Assembly: GCF_000220395.1 (NCBI RefSeq)
Contig: NW_004085958.1
Location: 102,976 to 166,975 of the forward strand
Length of the DNA: 64,000 nucleotides
Direction of reading: 5' to 3'
Source of the DNA: Ichthyophthirius multifiliis
Taxonomy: Eukaryota > Ciliophora > Oligohymenophorea > Hymenostomatida
The notes under the pieces are model-generated. The model was not told the origin of the DNA, ran no database searches, and worked only from the letters and a program-made list of their open reading frames with translations. The translations under genes were made by a program, and so were the position numbers. Position 1 is the stretch's first letter, and each line of letters starts with the position of its first letter. Positions 1 through 11,596 of this stretch are shown piece after piece.

Positions 1-313
1 AAAAAATTAAAATCTAATTATAGTATATTAGATAGCTAAAATAAAATTTTAAAAGAAAATATTAATAACTTGGAAAATAAAAATAAAACATAAGAAGAAA
101 ATTATAAATAATTGGTTTATTAAAAACTATTTTCTTCATATTAAAAATATATATTTTTTTAAGATTTGTTAAATAAATGATAGATTAAAAGTTTTTAATT
201 TAATAAAAATTGATGAAAATAATATAAAAATAAATTTCTAAATAATATTAAGAAAAAATTTATTCGGAAAATATATGATTTAGCTTGAATCTGCATTCAC
301 TATTATAATATTA
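1..313. other. AT-rich flank, no gene seen
   Basis: I see no open frame with codon-like composition here. It is the 5' flank of the small gene that starts at 314. Confidence 0.5.
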
Positions 314-828
314 ATGGCATCAGATATTACAGATATAATTCCTTCAAAAAATAACCCAACATTTAAGTTAGGTTATAGAGTAAATAAATATATAAATATA
401 AAAAAAAAATTATATAAACATATAAATATATATATATATAAAAATATAAATATATATATATATATATATATATTTTGAATAATATATTTATATATTTTTT
501 TTGTTATAATTAATTTGTATTTTATTCTAAGGGATCTATTAATGAGTAATTATATTTTAAATTTGAATGTAAAAATTACGAAGAAATGAAAGAAATTTGC
601 AAAAATTTTAAGTAAATAATATTATAAATATATTTAAATCAAATGAATTATATGTTTTAAATTTTAAATAATTTCTTATAATATTATAAATTTTATTATT
701 TTTTTATATTTAATATTTTTAAATTGTTTAATAGAAATTTTCTTGTAGAAGCATCAAGCAAAAATTAGTAAACATAAATCTATTAAGAAAATCTAATATT
801 TGCTATTTAAAATTTTTTTGGAAATTGA
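314..828 (+). CDS. Small hypothetical protein, three exons
   Basis: I do not recognise this protein. Exons 314-379, 532-611 and 735-828 join in frame through two GT..AG introns (phase 0 and phase 2) and give 79 residues ending on TGA. The product starts MASDITDIIPSKNN. A middle stretch with KNYEEMKEICKNFKK is followed by an acidic/Gln segment, and the end is FAIQNFFGN. No signal peptide or membrane segment is visible. The support is that both introns have good borders, the frame stays open across both joins, and the exons have clearly more G and C than the introns. It lies on the same strand as the kinase that starts 245 bases downstream. It could be a subunit of a small conserved complex. 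Confidence 0.5.
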
Positions 829-1072
829 AATGAAATAATTTAATTAAAAACATATTTCAATTTATATAAGAGATATATATAATATTGCATTCATTATATA
901 TATTTACTTTTATATACATTATAAAAGCAACATGCCTAAAAGATTTTTTTATTTTTTTTCTAATATTATTTTATTACTTATATTTTTATAATTTTATGAC
1001 AATTTAAAAAAAAATTATTATAATTATATAAATTTTAAAAGTATAACATTTAAAAAAATTAACATTTAAAAA

Positions 1073-2048
1073 ATGAAGCCTGTATCATTTTTCGATGACG
1101 AAGTATAAAAACCTTTAAAAAAATATGGACTAAGCCTACAAAAGACCAAGAAAAACCAAATTAAATAAATTATTTGCTAAAAGCAATATTTTTGAAACGT
1201 ACCAAAAAGAATGGAAAATTAAAACCACGTTAATATTTAATAGATGAGAATTATCTTTATTTTTCCAAGAATGATAAAACGGATAAAATTTAAGGTACCC
1301 TTTAACTTTTATGTTGTCGTTTAGATTTATATTAGAATTTGGAATCAAATCCTATTGATTCTACAGGATAGGATCCCCTTTTTGGCTTTAAATTAACGAG
1401 AAACGGTAAAGTACTAGAAATATATACAAAAGATTCATAGTTATGGAAGAAATGGAAGGATATTTTTGTATATAAAGCCATTTAATCAAGCTTTCATGAA
1501 GATTTTATTGTAACAAAAATGATAGGTAAAGGTTCTTTTGCAAAAGTCTATTTAGCAAGTAAAAAAGAAAATAATGTTCAATACGCAATAAAGGCTTTTA
1601 ATAAAGAATTCATGTCAAGTTAACATAAAGGAAAAGAGTCATTAATAAACGAAATCAGTGTAATGAGAAATTTAAGTAATGAACATTTAATAAACCTTTA
1701 TGAAGTATACGAAACGACGAATTCAATTTATTTTGTTGTAGATATACTTAATGGAGGTGAACTTTTAAATAGAGTTAAGGATAAAGGAAGTATTGGAGAA
1801 GATGATATTAGAGAATTAATGAAAAAATTATTATTAGCTTTATAATATTTGCATTCGAAAAATATAATGCATAGAGATCTTAAACCTGAAAATTTACTTT
1901 TAAAAAGTTAAGAAAATAATCATGATATTATTGTAGCTGATTTTGGACTAGCTACTTTTACAAACATAAAAGAGATTCTTTTTAAAAGATGTGGAACACC
2001 TGGATTTGTTGCTCCTGAAGTTTTAACATTTCAAGTATTATATTATAA

Positions 2049-2101
<53 letters not shown>

Positions 2102-3037
2102 TCTTAATTTATTATATTTAATAATTATTTAATTATAAATTTATTTTATTAAATATTATGTATTTATATATAATTTAAACACATATATATGCTTATATAA
2201 TATAAGGATGGAGATTAATTTTATGATGCTAAATGTGATATATTTTCAGCTGGAGTTATTTTCTATTTATTATTAATTGGAAAACAGCCATTTAGTGGTA
2301 AAGACTATAAATAAATACTTCGCGCTAATAAAGCTTGTGATATTAAATTTAATACGTAAGATTTCGAAAAAATTTCTTTAATAGCTTAAGATTTATTAAT
2401 GAAAATGTTAGAACCTTCACCATTTAAAAGATTTTCTGCAACAGAATGCTTATCCCATCCTTTTTTATCTCAATAATAAAAAAATAACTAAAATTAAATT
2501 TCTACTGCTAATTTGAGAAATTATGAAGTAGATTATTTGGCAGGAGTTAGAAATAAAAATGTATAAAATTAAGATTCATAAGACTAATTGGGCTCTATGG
2601 CTTTACATTCAAATGGAATTCCAGCAATAAATGGACTCACGGATACTATAGGAAGTCTAAGTTTATGTTCTAATCCAAATCTTTAAAAAAATGAGCCTTT
2701 TACTCCTAATGCATCTTTATTTTCAAAGAATAGAGTTGATACTATTGATGGTGATTTATAAAAAAATATGAATATCGAAAGTCCAAAAAGTGTATAGAAC
2801 AGATAAAATGATAGTCATAATCTACATAAATTAGCACTTAAAAATAGTTTAAAGGGAGGATTTCGTGAAGAAGTTAAGGCTGATTATGATGGAGATGAAT
2901 AAGATGTATCTGAAGAAAATTCACCTCTTTCCGATTCACTTAATAAACTTAATTTTGAAAGATAAATGAAGCATTCACCATCTAAATGTGATGATAATAA
3001 TAATTCTTATAATTTTTCAAAATTTAAGGATAATTGA
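1073..3037 (+). CDS. PH-like domain plus CAMK-type Ser/Thr protein kinase
   Basis: Cytosolic protein kinase. Exons 1073-1102, 1135-2034 and 2207-3037 give about 586 residues. The first intron is only 32 nt, and without it the start codon is out of frame with the body. Residues about 25-135 look like a PH-type module: FLKRTKKNGKLKPRQY at the front and LWKKWKDIF at its C-terminal helix, as in ciliate PH-kinases. The kinase domain follows with GKGSFAKV (ATP loop), YAIKAF (catalytic Lys), HRDLKPEN (catalytic loop), DFGL, GTPGFVAPE and DIFSAGVIFY. All catalytic residues are present. The roughly 180-residue tail is Ser/Asn/Gln-rich and has no EF-hands, so it is not a classical CDPK. The second intron contains a long TA run; its donor could also lie about 13 bases later. 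The substrate is unknown. Confidence 0.85.
2046..2096. repeat. (TA)n microsatellite in kinase intron
   Basis: A near-perfect TA dinucleotide run lies inside the second intron of the kinase gene. Similar TA runs recur in introns and spacers across the window. Confidence 0.9.
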
Positions 3038-3149
3038 ATTTTGTTTGTTTTTTTTTTTTTATAGGTTTTTTTATTTTGTTTATTATATAATTTAAATGTT
3101 TTTATTTTATTTTAATTTTTTAAATTATGTTTAAATTTTACAAAAAAAA

Positions 3150-3935
3150 TCATTTCTTTTATTTACATTATAAATATTAAATTTTCTACTTTGTTAAAAT
3201 AATTTAATTCAATGTTTATTCATAAAGACTTTTATAAATATCTCTTTCTTTGTTAATTTATATAATTTATTATAACTTTTGCTTATATATATATCCATTA
3301 TCACTTTTTTCGAAAATAAAAAAGTTTTTTTTTGTTTTATATTCCTAAATATATTTTGTAAAATCTAATTTCTGAACAACTTCTTTTAAATTTTTACTTG
3401 AAATATCTTTTTGTATTAATATATTATTATTCTCCACATCTCCGGTATCATCGATTGATGACTAATCTGAAAGTAGTTCGCTTACTTATAATTCTTTTTT
3501 TAAAAAGAATTAAAGCTTTTAGGGAAATTAGTATATTTATTAACTTTTAATTGTATTATATGCAGTATAAAAAGCAGTATTTGGCCATTGTATAGACCAA
3601 ACATAAATACATTCGAGTAATAAGTTTGTGAATTTGATATTTTTTTGCATTTTTTGGATTAACAAAGGAAGTATATTTTCTATTATATTTATTATAAAGT
3701 CTTTATTTTTTAATTTTATACATAATTTGACAAAAAAAAGAGATCCAACTAATATACTTTCATCTTATTAATTTAAAAATATTTAATGTAATGTTTATAT
3801 TATTTCGTTTATTTCTTTAATTTTATATAATTATATTTATCTGCGGTAATATTTGGTATTTTTTTCAAGTTCTTTTGGAGATTTATTTTTAATATTTAGT
3901 AATATATTTAATAGACTTTATTTTTTATTGATCAT
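3150..3935 (-). CDS. VHS-like helical domain protein
   Basis: One uninterrupted frame of 261 residues under the ciliate code, from ATG at 3935 to TGA at 3150. The pattern resembles the VHS/ENTH superhelix of endosomal sorting adaptors. Around residues 60-125 lie helices such as SLFFVKLCIKLKNKDF, then LLLECIYVWSIQWPNTAFYT, then IYQFPQ. VHS domains have the same order: a hydrophobic helix, then a Trp followed by a small or aromatic residue, then a final FP turn. The C-terminal half is charged, contains SSIDDTGDVEN and looks flexible. No membrane segment is seen. It is convergent with the kinase gene, with only 112 bases between their stops. If the VHS reading is right it would act in ubiquitin-cargo or vesicle sorting. 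A profile search is needed for certainty. Confidence 0.6.
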
Positions 3936-4307
3936 TTTTTGTAACTTTTTATGTAAGTTAAAAAAAATTTGAATTTATAGCAATATTATGTTTAATCATA
4001 TATAATAATAATTATATTTTTCAAAACAAATATAAATAATTGTATACATATAAATATAAATTAAAATAATATTTTATTTTACAAAAATTAAACTTAATTT
4101 AACTATTATTTTTTTTTATTATTAAAAAAATTATTTCATTTTTTATTAAATAACATTAAATATGTCAATTTTTTTTTCTTGATTATTTTTTTAAAATATA
4201 ATTTTAAATTTTTTAAATTTTTATTAAAATTTATTTTTGATTTAATTATATGTATTTAAATATTATTTTTTTATAAGAATTTTAATTTACTAATTTCAAA
4301 TAAATAT
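3936..4307. other. AT-rich spacer
   Basis: Very AT-rich, with T and A homopolymers. It separates two minus-strand genes and should hold the promoter of the VHS-like gene. I see no coding signal. Confidence 0.5.
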
Positions 4308-4820
4308 TCATTATTACATTTATTTTATTTTCTCAACTCCTTCTTTAACTAACTTTTCTAATTCATCTCTTTTTTTAATTAAATGGGCTCTGTTTTTCTA
4401 TTTTTTTTTTTTTTAGTTTTTTTAATTATTAAATATATTTATTTTAACTTCATAATCTTTAATATCGGTTTCATTATTCTTAATTATCCCTTCTAGTTCA
4501 GTTTATATATCTTCTTTATTTCTTAATATAAACCTTTTTCATTTTAATTTATTCTTATATTTTTTAATTAATATTTTACGCTCTTCCTAATGGTCTGTAT
4601 GCTTTTTAATTTTATTATACTGAATTTAATTCTTTAAGAGATATTTATCCTTTAGCTATATTTCTCTTTAAAAATAAAATAGAGTTGTCATATGCTTTAG
4701 CTTTTTGTGCTGCACCAATCATATCTCTTTCTTATTCTAAAACCTTTTATTGAAAAAAAGATTTTTGTAATTTTAAAATTGATTTTTTACAGCTCTTGCC
4801 ATTTCTTCTCTTGAACTCAT
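4308..4820 (-). CDS. PFDN1: Prefoldin subunit 1
   Basis: Beta-type subunit of the hexameric prefoldin chaperone, which hands nascent actin and tubulin to CCT in the cytosol. Removing three GT..AG introns (4744-4790, 4534-4579, 4398-4448) leaves exactly 122 residues, the length of human PFDN1. An N-terminal coiled-coil helix (VLEQERDMIGAAQKAKAYDN) is followed by ISLKELNSVQQNQKAYRPLG and the family hallmark GRAFIL, then a second helix with DYEKNRAHLIKKRDELEKLV. Without the introns the gene looks frameshifted, so correct splicing is the main evidence that it is intact. The divergent neighbour begins at 6151. High confidence in family; the subunit 1 assignment rests on the Y..LGRAFIL motif and the length. 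Confidence 0.85.
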
Positions 4821-6150
4821 TTATTTGTTGATTTTTTTATTTTTTTAAAGATTTTTTGTTTTGTTTTATAAATATAATTTTTGTTTTGTTTTTAATTATA
4901 AATATATTTGTGTTATATTTTTATTTATTTTATTAAAGATTTTAAATATTTTAAGAATTACTCTTTTTTTGATAATTATATAATTTTTTAATTATTAAGT
5001 TTTTATAAAAAATTATTATATATTTATATATATTTCTAATATAAAAATATTATAAAAGAAAATATTAATTTAATTATATTTATTTATTTTTAAAAAATAA
5101 TTAATAATTATTTTTAATATTTTTCATTTAATTTAAATGGAATTAATTTAAATAATTTATTTATTTAAAAATTATCAGAAAAATGTAAATTTATGTTTTA
5201 AAACTTTTTTACTAAATAAAAAGATTATATGCGCTATAATATATGAAATAAATAAATATATTTTATTAAAAATAAAATCATATGATAAATTATTAATTAT
5301 AAAAAGTAATTAAATATAAATAAATTTTTGGAAACTTTTTAAATATATATACAGAATTTTAAATATATTATAATAAATATTATTAAATAAATTTGGTTGA
5401 TGAAATAATATAAAACATTATAAAATAAAAATATAAATAACTTTTACACTATAAAATAAATTATAATTATTAATTGTATATGCATTTTTTATTATTAATT
5501 TTTTTATATATTATAGATTAATAATATTAATTAAAAAATTAGTTTAAAGTTTTAAAAATCTTTTATTACAATTAATTTAAAAAATTAAAGTTAATGAGAT
5601 TATAAAAATGTATTAAATTAAATTTTAAAATCAAACTATATTTTTATTTTTAATCTAAATTATTAAGTATATTTAAATTTTATGTAAAATAAACAAATCA
5701 ATAATAGAATTAAAAGTTTAAAAAACAAAAAATCTTTAATTTAATATTTGATTAATGTAAGACTAATTTTATTATAAAAAATTTTGATATTAATACATAA
5801 ATTAAAATATTACCAATATAAATTTATTTATTAATAATGATAATTATATACTTTTTTAACATATTTATCTTTATTGATAAATTTAGATTTTAAAATAATA
5901 ATATTTTAATTAATATAATTTTAATAATTATAAATACATATTTTTAATTAAATATAAATAATAATTTCAAGTAAAACAATAATTCATACATTAAATATAT
6001 TATTATTTTATATTAATAAATTATTATTTAAATTTAATATTATTAAATCTGTGAAATATTAAAGTTTTATTTACGTGTATATAATATAAATAATTAAATA
6101 AATATATTTTTAATTAATATATTTGTAAAAAATATCTAAATAAAAAAGAA
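4821..6150. other. Divergent intergenic region, 1.3 kb
   Basis: Extremely AT-rich spacer between PFDN1 (-) and the repeat protein (+), so it should contain both promoters. I see no coding frame or defined motif beyond A/T homopolymers. Confidence 0.5.
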
Positions 6151-7943
6151 ATGGGAAATTTATGTATATAAGGATCATCTAAATTGAATTCACAATTAGA
6201 ATACGATAATCTCAATAATAAAAACATAATAAGATAAAAAGAATAAGGTAGTTATTATGAAGATAATAAAATTTAAAATAATTATGATTAACAACAAAAT
6301 AATACTTAGAATAAAGAAGAATAATAATAATAATGTAAATAATAAAAATAAATTTATAATGATTAAATTAATAAAGAAGTATAAATAAATAACTAAGAAA
6401 TTAATAATAGTTAAAAAAAATCTTCTACTTCAGTTCCTGCTTTTTAGGATAATGATATTATATAATATAATTAAAAATAAATGAATAATATAAATGAAAA
6501 TAACCATCTATAAATAAATGAGGATTAGAACAATTTAGAATTTTAAAAATCTTAATAAGTTTAAGAAACTTTAAAAAACATTCAGAAAATGAGAATGTAT
6601 AAATACATTAAAATATTAAATAAGAAGACCATCAATAAATATAATAATAATTAATTAATAAATCGATTGATAACTTAGAAAATGATTAGAAATCAAAATA
6701 AGATTCAAATTAAGAATATTAAGGAAAAAAAAATAAGAATTGTAATTAGAAAATAATTATAATCCAGTTGAAGAAAAAAATTAATAAAAACAAGAAAATG
6801 ATTAATAAAAAAACGAAAATGTAAGTTAATAAAATAATGAAAAATTACAAGAATTAAATTAATAAAAAAATGAAGAAGAATAATAATTAAATAATTTTTA
6901 AGAAAAAGAAATTTCAAACTAAATAAATATAAATTAATAATTGAAATAATAAGAAGAAGTTTAACACGAACACGAAAAAAATAAGTGTTATAAGAAGAAG
7001 TATAATAAGAAGCTAAATAAGAAGTTGAATAAGAAGTATAATAAGAAGTAAAATAAGAAGTAAAATAAGAAGTTGAATAAGAAGTAAAATAAGAAGTTGA
7101 GTAAGAAGTTGAATAAGAAGTAAAATAAGAAGTATAATAAGAAGTTGAGTAAGAAGTTAAATAAGAAGTATAATAAGATGTTTAATAAGAAGAATAATAA
7201 AATGTATAATAAGATGTATAATAAGAAGTTGAATAAGTTGAATAACAAGTTGAATAACAAGTTGAATAGCAAGTTGAATAGCAAGTTGAATAATAAATTG
7301 AATAATAAGTTGAATAACAAGTTGAATAAGAAGTAAAATAAGAAGTATAATAAGAAGCTAAATAAGAAGTTGAATAAGAAGTATAATAAGAAGTATAATA
7401 AGAAGTAAAATAAGAAGTTGAATAAGAAGTAAAATAAGAAGTTGAGTAAGAAGTTGAGTAAGAAGTTGAATAAGTAGTTGAATAAGAAGTATAATAAGAA
7501 GTTTAATAAGAAAAATAATAAGAAGTATAATAAATATAAGAAATATAATAAATATAAAAAGTATAAGAAACATAAGAAATATAAGAAGAATAAGAAGTGC
7601 AAGAAGAATAAGAAGTGCAAGAAGAATAAGAAGAGTAACAATTATAAAAAGTGTAATAAGTATAAAAAGTGTAAGAAGTATAAGATTAAGAACAAAAAAA
7701 GAAGAAGAACATTAAAATGAAGAAACAAATTAAAATGAAGAAGAATAAAATAAATAAGATGTATAAAATTTATAAGAAATAGCAAATGCAGATTAACAAG
7801 TAATAAATGAATAATAAGATAAAAACCTTGAAGAAAATGATGATTAAAATAAAAAAGATTAATAATAAAAACAATAATATCAAAACAATTAGAAAAATAA
7901 TAATGAATAAAATATAAATAAGAAAAAAAATAAAAAAAGATGA
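6151..7943 (+). CDS. Low-complexity Gln/Glu/Val repeat protein with MG N-terminus
   Basis: Unrecognised protein of about 598 residues. It starts MGNLCIQGSS: a glycine at position 2 and a nearby cysteine form a plausible myristoylation/palmitoylation signal for membrane tethering. The N-terminal 130 residues are Asn/Gln-rich. The centre (6985-7700) is a tandem array of short units of the type QEVEQEVKQEV and QVEQQ, and the end is Asn/Lys/Gln-rich with TGA at 7941. Read literally the frame breaks four times. Each break sits on an A run (6573-6578, 6725-6733, 6975-6981, 7694-7700), and at each one extra A restores a frame rich in Gln and Glu rather than Lys and Arg; the total length is then a multiple of three. 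It is therefore probably one intact gene with under-called homopolymers. No domain suggests a function. Confidence 0.6.
6985..7700 (+). repeat. Coding minisatellite, 12-nt units
   Basis: A tandem array whose basic unit is taagaagtNNaa, with variants such as taacaagttgaa. In the sense frame the unit encodes Gln-Glu-Val-X or Gln-Gln-Val-Glu. It is purine-rich on the plus strand, so the opposite strand is Leu/Phe-coding and open over a long stretch with no biological meaning. Confidence 0.85.
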
Positions 7944-8204
7944 TTTTTATATATATATATATACATTAAATATTTATTTAAATTGAAAATAAAAAGTATA
8001 AAAATATTTTATTTTATTTAAAAAAAAAAAATATTTATTTAATATTTAAAAAAAATGTTAATTTACATATATATTTTTTATTAAAATTTTTTGTTGATAT
8101 TAATTTTATTTTTCATCTCATCATATATTAATATATTTTTAATTGCATGAAAAAATTCTAAAATTTTTCGAAATTAAATAATAATGTTTCATTGGTTTTT
8201 TTTC

Positions 8205-8817
8205 TCACATTTACATTATACTAATTTAAAGGTTATTATTATCTTCAAATTAACTGTACATACATTGATATGTTTTTTATATATTAATTTAATCTTTTTT
8301 ATATTAGCTAAATTATTTTTTATCATTTTAATTTTATCTTAGTTAATTTATTTATTGAAAATAGTCAATATTTTTTATAGATATATGTCTTTTTTATTTT
8401 ATTAATTATATAGCTTATTTGAAATCATAGAGTTTATATAAATTTAAATATCCGATAACAACATATGTAGATCTATATATTCCTTGTGTACAATGAATAT
8501 ATATTTCTATTTTTTAAAAATTAAATAAAAATATAATTATTTTAAATTTATTACTTAGTACATATTAATTGCATTATTTAAAAAACTAGCAGCATTTTCT
8601 AATTTTTAAGCCATATCATAAATATTCATATCGACAATTGGAAAAATGAATATGTTTCATATTATGTTCATTACAGGATTATTTTATATTTTCAAAGTTT
8701 ATATGATGAGAATGCATATCTTAGTAAGTTTATAAATTCAATACAGCTTTAACACCAATTTAATATAATTATTTAATTTAAGATTTGTTTTATGGGTAAG
8801 GGCCTATTTATATTAAA

Positions 8818-8859
<42 letters not shown>

Positions 8860-9760
8860 TTATATATTTTGCTTAATTTATTATATATTAATATTAAAAT
8901 TTAATAATTAATAACCAATAAAAATATTCTCGTTAATTTAATCAAATTAAAGCAAATCATTTTCTTAAGAATCGAATATACAAAAAGCTCCTTAAAAATC
9001 AACATCATTTTTCGAAAAGTTCATTTTTCTAAAATTTCTTTCCCAATTTTTTTCCTTATTAGTAATTGAGATATATTTATATTTAATACTTTGGATACTA
9101 GATTTAACAATAAAAGATTTTTCCCAATATTTTATAGATTTTTAATTATATTAGTATTCATATTTATTCATTTTTTAAGGAGTTTACATATTTCCAAGCG
9201 ATTATTAATCACCAATAAGTTAATATTTTTTATTTTTATAATTTTCACAAGAATTGCTTATGAGAAGCCTAAGAATAACTTTTTTGTGTTCCCAAACATC
9301 ACCTTTATTAAAATATATTAATTTATTTTTTAATTTTATTAATTTAAAAAAAAAATAGTTTTAAATAAAATTAATTTTTTTTTTTTTTACTTAAATTCAA
9401 GTTTTGCTTATAATACTAAGTCAAATTTATAGATCTGTTTGGCCCCTATTCCCATCTTACTTATTAATCCTTATTAAAAAACTCAGCAACGTAAAATTTG
9501 TAATCAAATTTTGCTTTAGGTAAGAGTATTTCAGTTGTCCAATAATTATTCTATTTAATTATTTTAAAAATTCTAAATAAAATATGATTTATATATATTA
9601 ATATTTATGCCTTGTTCCATTATAAACGTATAGATTTTAATAAATCCCATTCTCCTAACTCAAAAATATTTCCAACTATATAAACTGCAAAATTGTAGTT
9701 TGTTTTATAATGCATTTTAAATTAAACTTTGATTTCTTTTTCTTATTAATATTAAATCAT
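8205..9760 (-). CDS. Laforin-like glucan phosphatase with two CBM20 modules
   Basis: Dual-specificity phosphatase predicted to dephosphorylate storage glucan. Five exons give about 415 residues. CBM20 module 1 spans about residues 10-105: VYIVGNIFELGEWD, then WTTEILLPKAKFDYKF, then RWEQGPNRSI. CBM20 module 2 spans about 110-230: QLIGDQQSLGNM and KEKNWERNFRK. The phosphatase domain has IFIGPYPQ, IGVKAVLNLQT, PIVDMN and the catalytic HCTQGIYRST (Cys and Arg present), then VVIGYLNLYKLYDF. GT..AG introns lie at 9303-9390, 8804-8915 and 8507-8554. A 60-nt gap at 9551-9610 has GC..AG borders and is in frame if retained. The frame shifts at 8642-8646 and 8580-8585, both homopolymers; the spacing from the general-acid Asp to the catalytic Cys fits laforin once these are reconciled. 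Vertebrate laforin has one CBM20. Ciliates store amylopectin-like glycogen, which suits the role. Confidence 0.85.
9551..9610 (-). other. Probable GC-AG intron in laforin-like gene
   Basis: Sixty bases separate the halves of the first CBM20. They begin GCATAA after an exonic AAG and end AAATAG. Every other intron in this gene starts with GT. The removed stretch would encode a hydrophobic insert (ILIYINHILFRIF) that breaks the domain, so splicing is likely. Because 60 is a multiple of three, retention would not shift the frame. Confidence 0.55.
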
Positions 9761-11596
9761 TCTTTTAATTAGTATATTGCTTTATGTTGTTATTTTTTAT
9801 GTTGATTTATATTATTTTTTTTATAATTGAATATATTTTTTTTAATTATAATTATGTTTATTAGGAAATCATATACATTCTGAATTATAACAATTTTTAA
9901 AATAATAAATTTTTTATTAAGTAAAAAAAAAAATGACTTATTATTATCTTTTGACGTTTTTTATAATTAAAATAACTAAAATGTTATAGCATATTATATT
10001 AATATGTAATAGTGTTTTTTTTTTTTTTAGAAATATTAAAAGATAGGTAAAAAAAAATTTAAATATTATTATTATAAATATTTCAAAAAATATTTTTAAA
10101 ATATTCACAAATTAAATATTATTTACTAATTAAAAGTAAAAATTATTTATAATAAATACTAAATATAAAATAAAATCTTTTAATAATGATACGATATTAA
10201 TAATTAAAGATAATATAGATTATAGACATTTGTCTATATTTTATAATAATTTTTATAATTGTTTAAATAGTATACAACTTAAAAGATAAAAAAATAAAAA
10301 AACAATTTTTTTTATAATAAAAAGTAATAAATAGCAAAAGAATTTTGATAAACATTTATATTTATCTTAATATTTTATATAAGTTATTTTTTTTCATTTT
10401 CTTTTTATTAAAAATATTGATCTAAATTAATTATAAAAATGCTAATAATTTAATAGTTTTATAAATATACCTAATTATATATATTTTTTTTTTGAAATTT
10501 TCATGTAATTTCTATTAAAAACTTAATTGACAAAAAAAAAGTCGAAAAAAAATGGATAAAAACGTTTTTATTTGTTGATTGAGTTTTTAAATAAATATTA
10601 GAGAACAAATAAAAATACATAGGATCAAGTATTATATACTAAATCTATATAAAAAGTGTAAAGTAATATAAAACAATATTATTAAATCTAATGATATGCT
10701 AAATTTATATAAAAAGTATAAAATAATAAAAATATATAAAATAATACTATGAAATATAATTAAATTAATTATAATTTTTTTATTTTAATTTAATTAAAAT
10801 AAAAATATATTTTTTTATTTTTAGACTATGTAATATGACATAATTTTAATACTATTTATATATTATTTATAATATTAAATATAAAAAAGAAAACAAATTC
10901 AAATATTTTTATTAAAACTTTATTATACTTTTATATATTTTTTTATTAACATTTATTTTCATAATTTATTATTTATTGATAATTATATAAACCTTAATGT
11001 TTTAAAAATATTAACGTTTTTAAAAACAAATAAATAATTTTTATCACTGAATTAGGATATTATATAATATTAATTTAATTTTTATTTAAAATAAAAAATA
11101 AATTTAATTTTTATTTTATTTTAATCTATTAGACTTATGATATTTATAAAAGAAATATTAAGATTAAATTCTAATATAAAAAAGTGTTATAAAATTAATA
11201 AAACTTATAATCATTATTTAAAAAACTTTTTTTTTTTTTCTTAAATACTTAAATTACATTTTTTATTATAAATTATAATAATTATTAAGTACATATTATA
11301 TACTTTTATTAATATCTTGTTTTTTAGGATATAAATTTTATAATAAAAAAATTTAATTATAAAATATTTAATATATTATTATAATTATAATCTTTATTAA
11401 AAAAAAAAAAAAAAATTTTAAACCAAAATTTAATATATATTATATTATTAATTAAAAAATAAAATAAAATTAATTATTTGTCGTAAAATAAAGTTTTTAA
11501 TTATAATTTAAAAATAATATTTATATATAAATTAAAAAAAATATATAACATATAATATATTTTATTTATTCAAATGATTAAATAATAAAGAAATTA
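9761..11596. other. Intergenic, 1.8 kb, AT-rich
   Basis: Spacer between two minus-strand genes. It contains an 18-base perfect hairpin at 10221, a diverged direct repeat (about 10636-10672 and 10698-10733, sharing taaat.tatataaaaagt) and long A/T runs. I see no coding frame. Confidence 0.5.
10221..10238. repeat. Perfect inverted repeat (8+2+8)
   Basis: TATAGACA, a TT spacer, then TGTCTATA. Both arms contain G and C, which is rare in this spacer. It could be a short hairpin or a dyad for a DNA-binding protein. Confidence 0.6.

Noticed and set aside
6988-7641. Long minus-strand Leu/Phe-rich open frame
   Set aside because: It is the antisense of the purine-rich Gln/Glu repeat array on the plus strand. 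Its periodic LLNFLLYFL pattern only mirrors the 12-nt unit.
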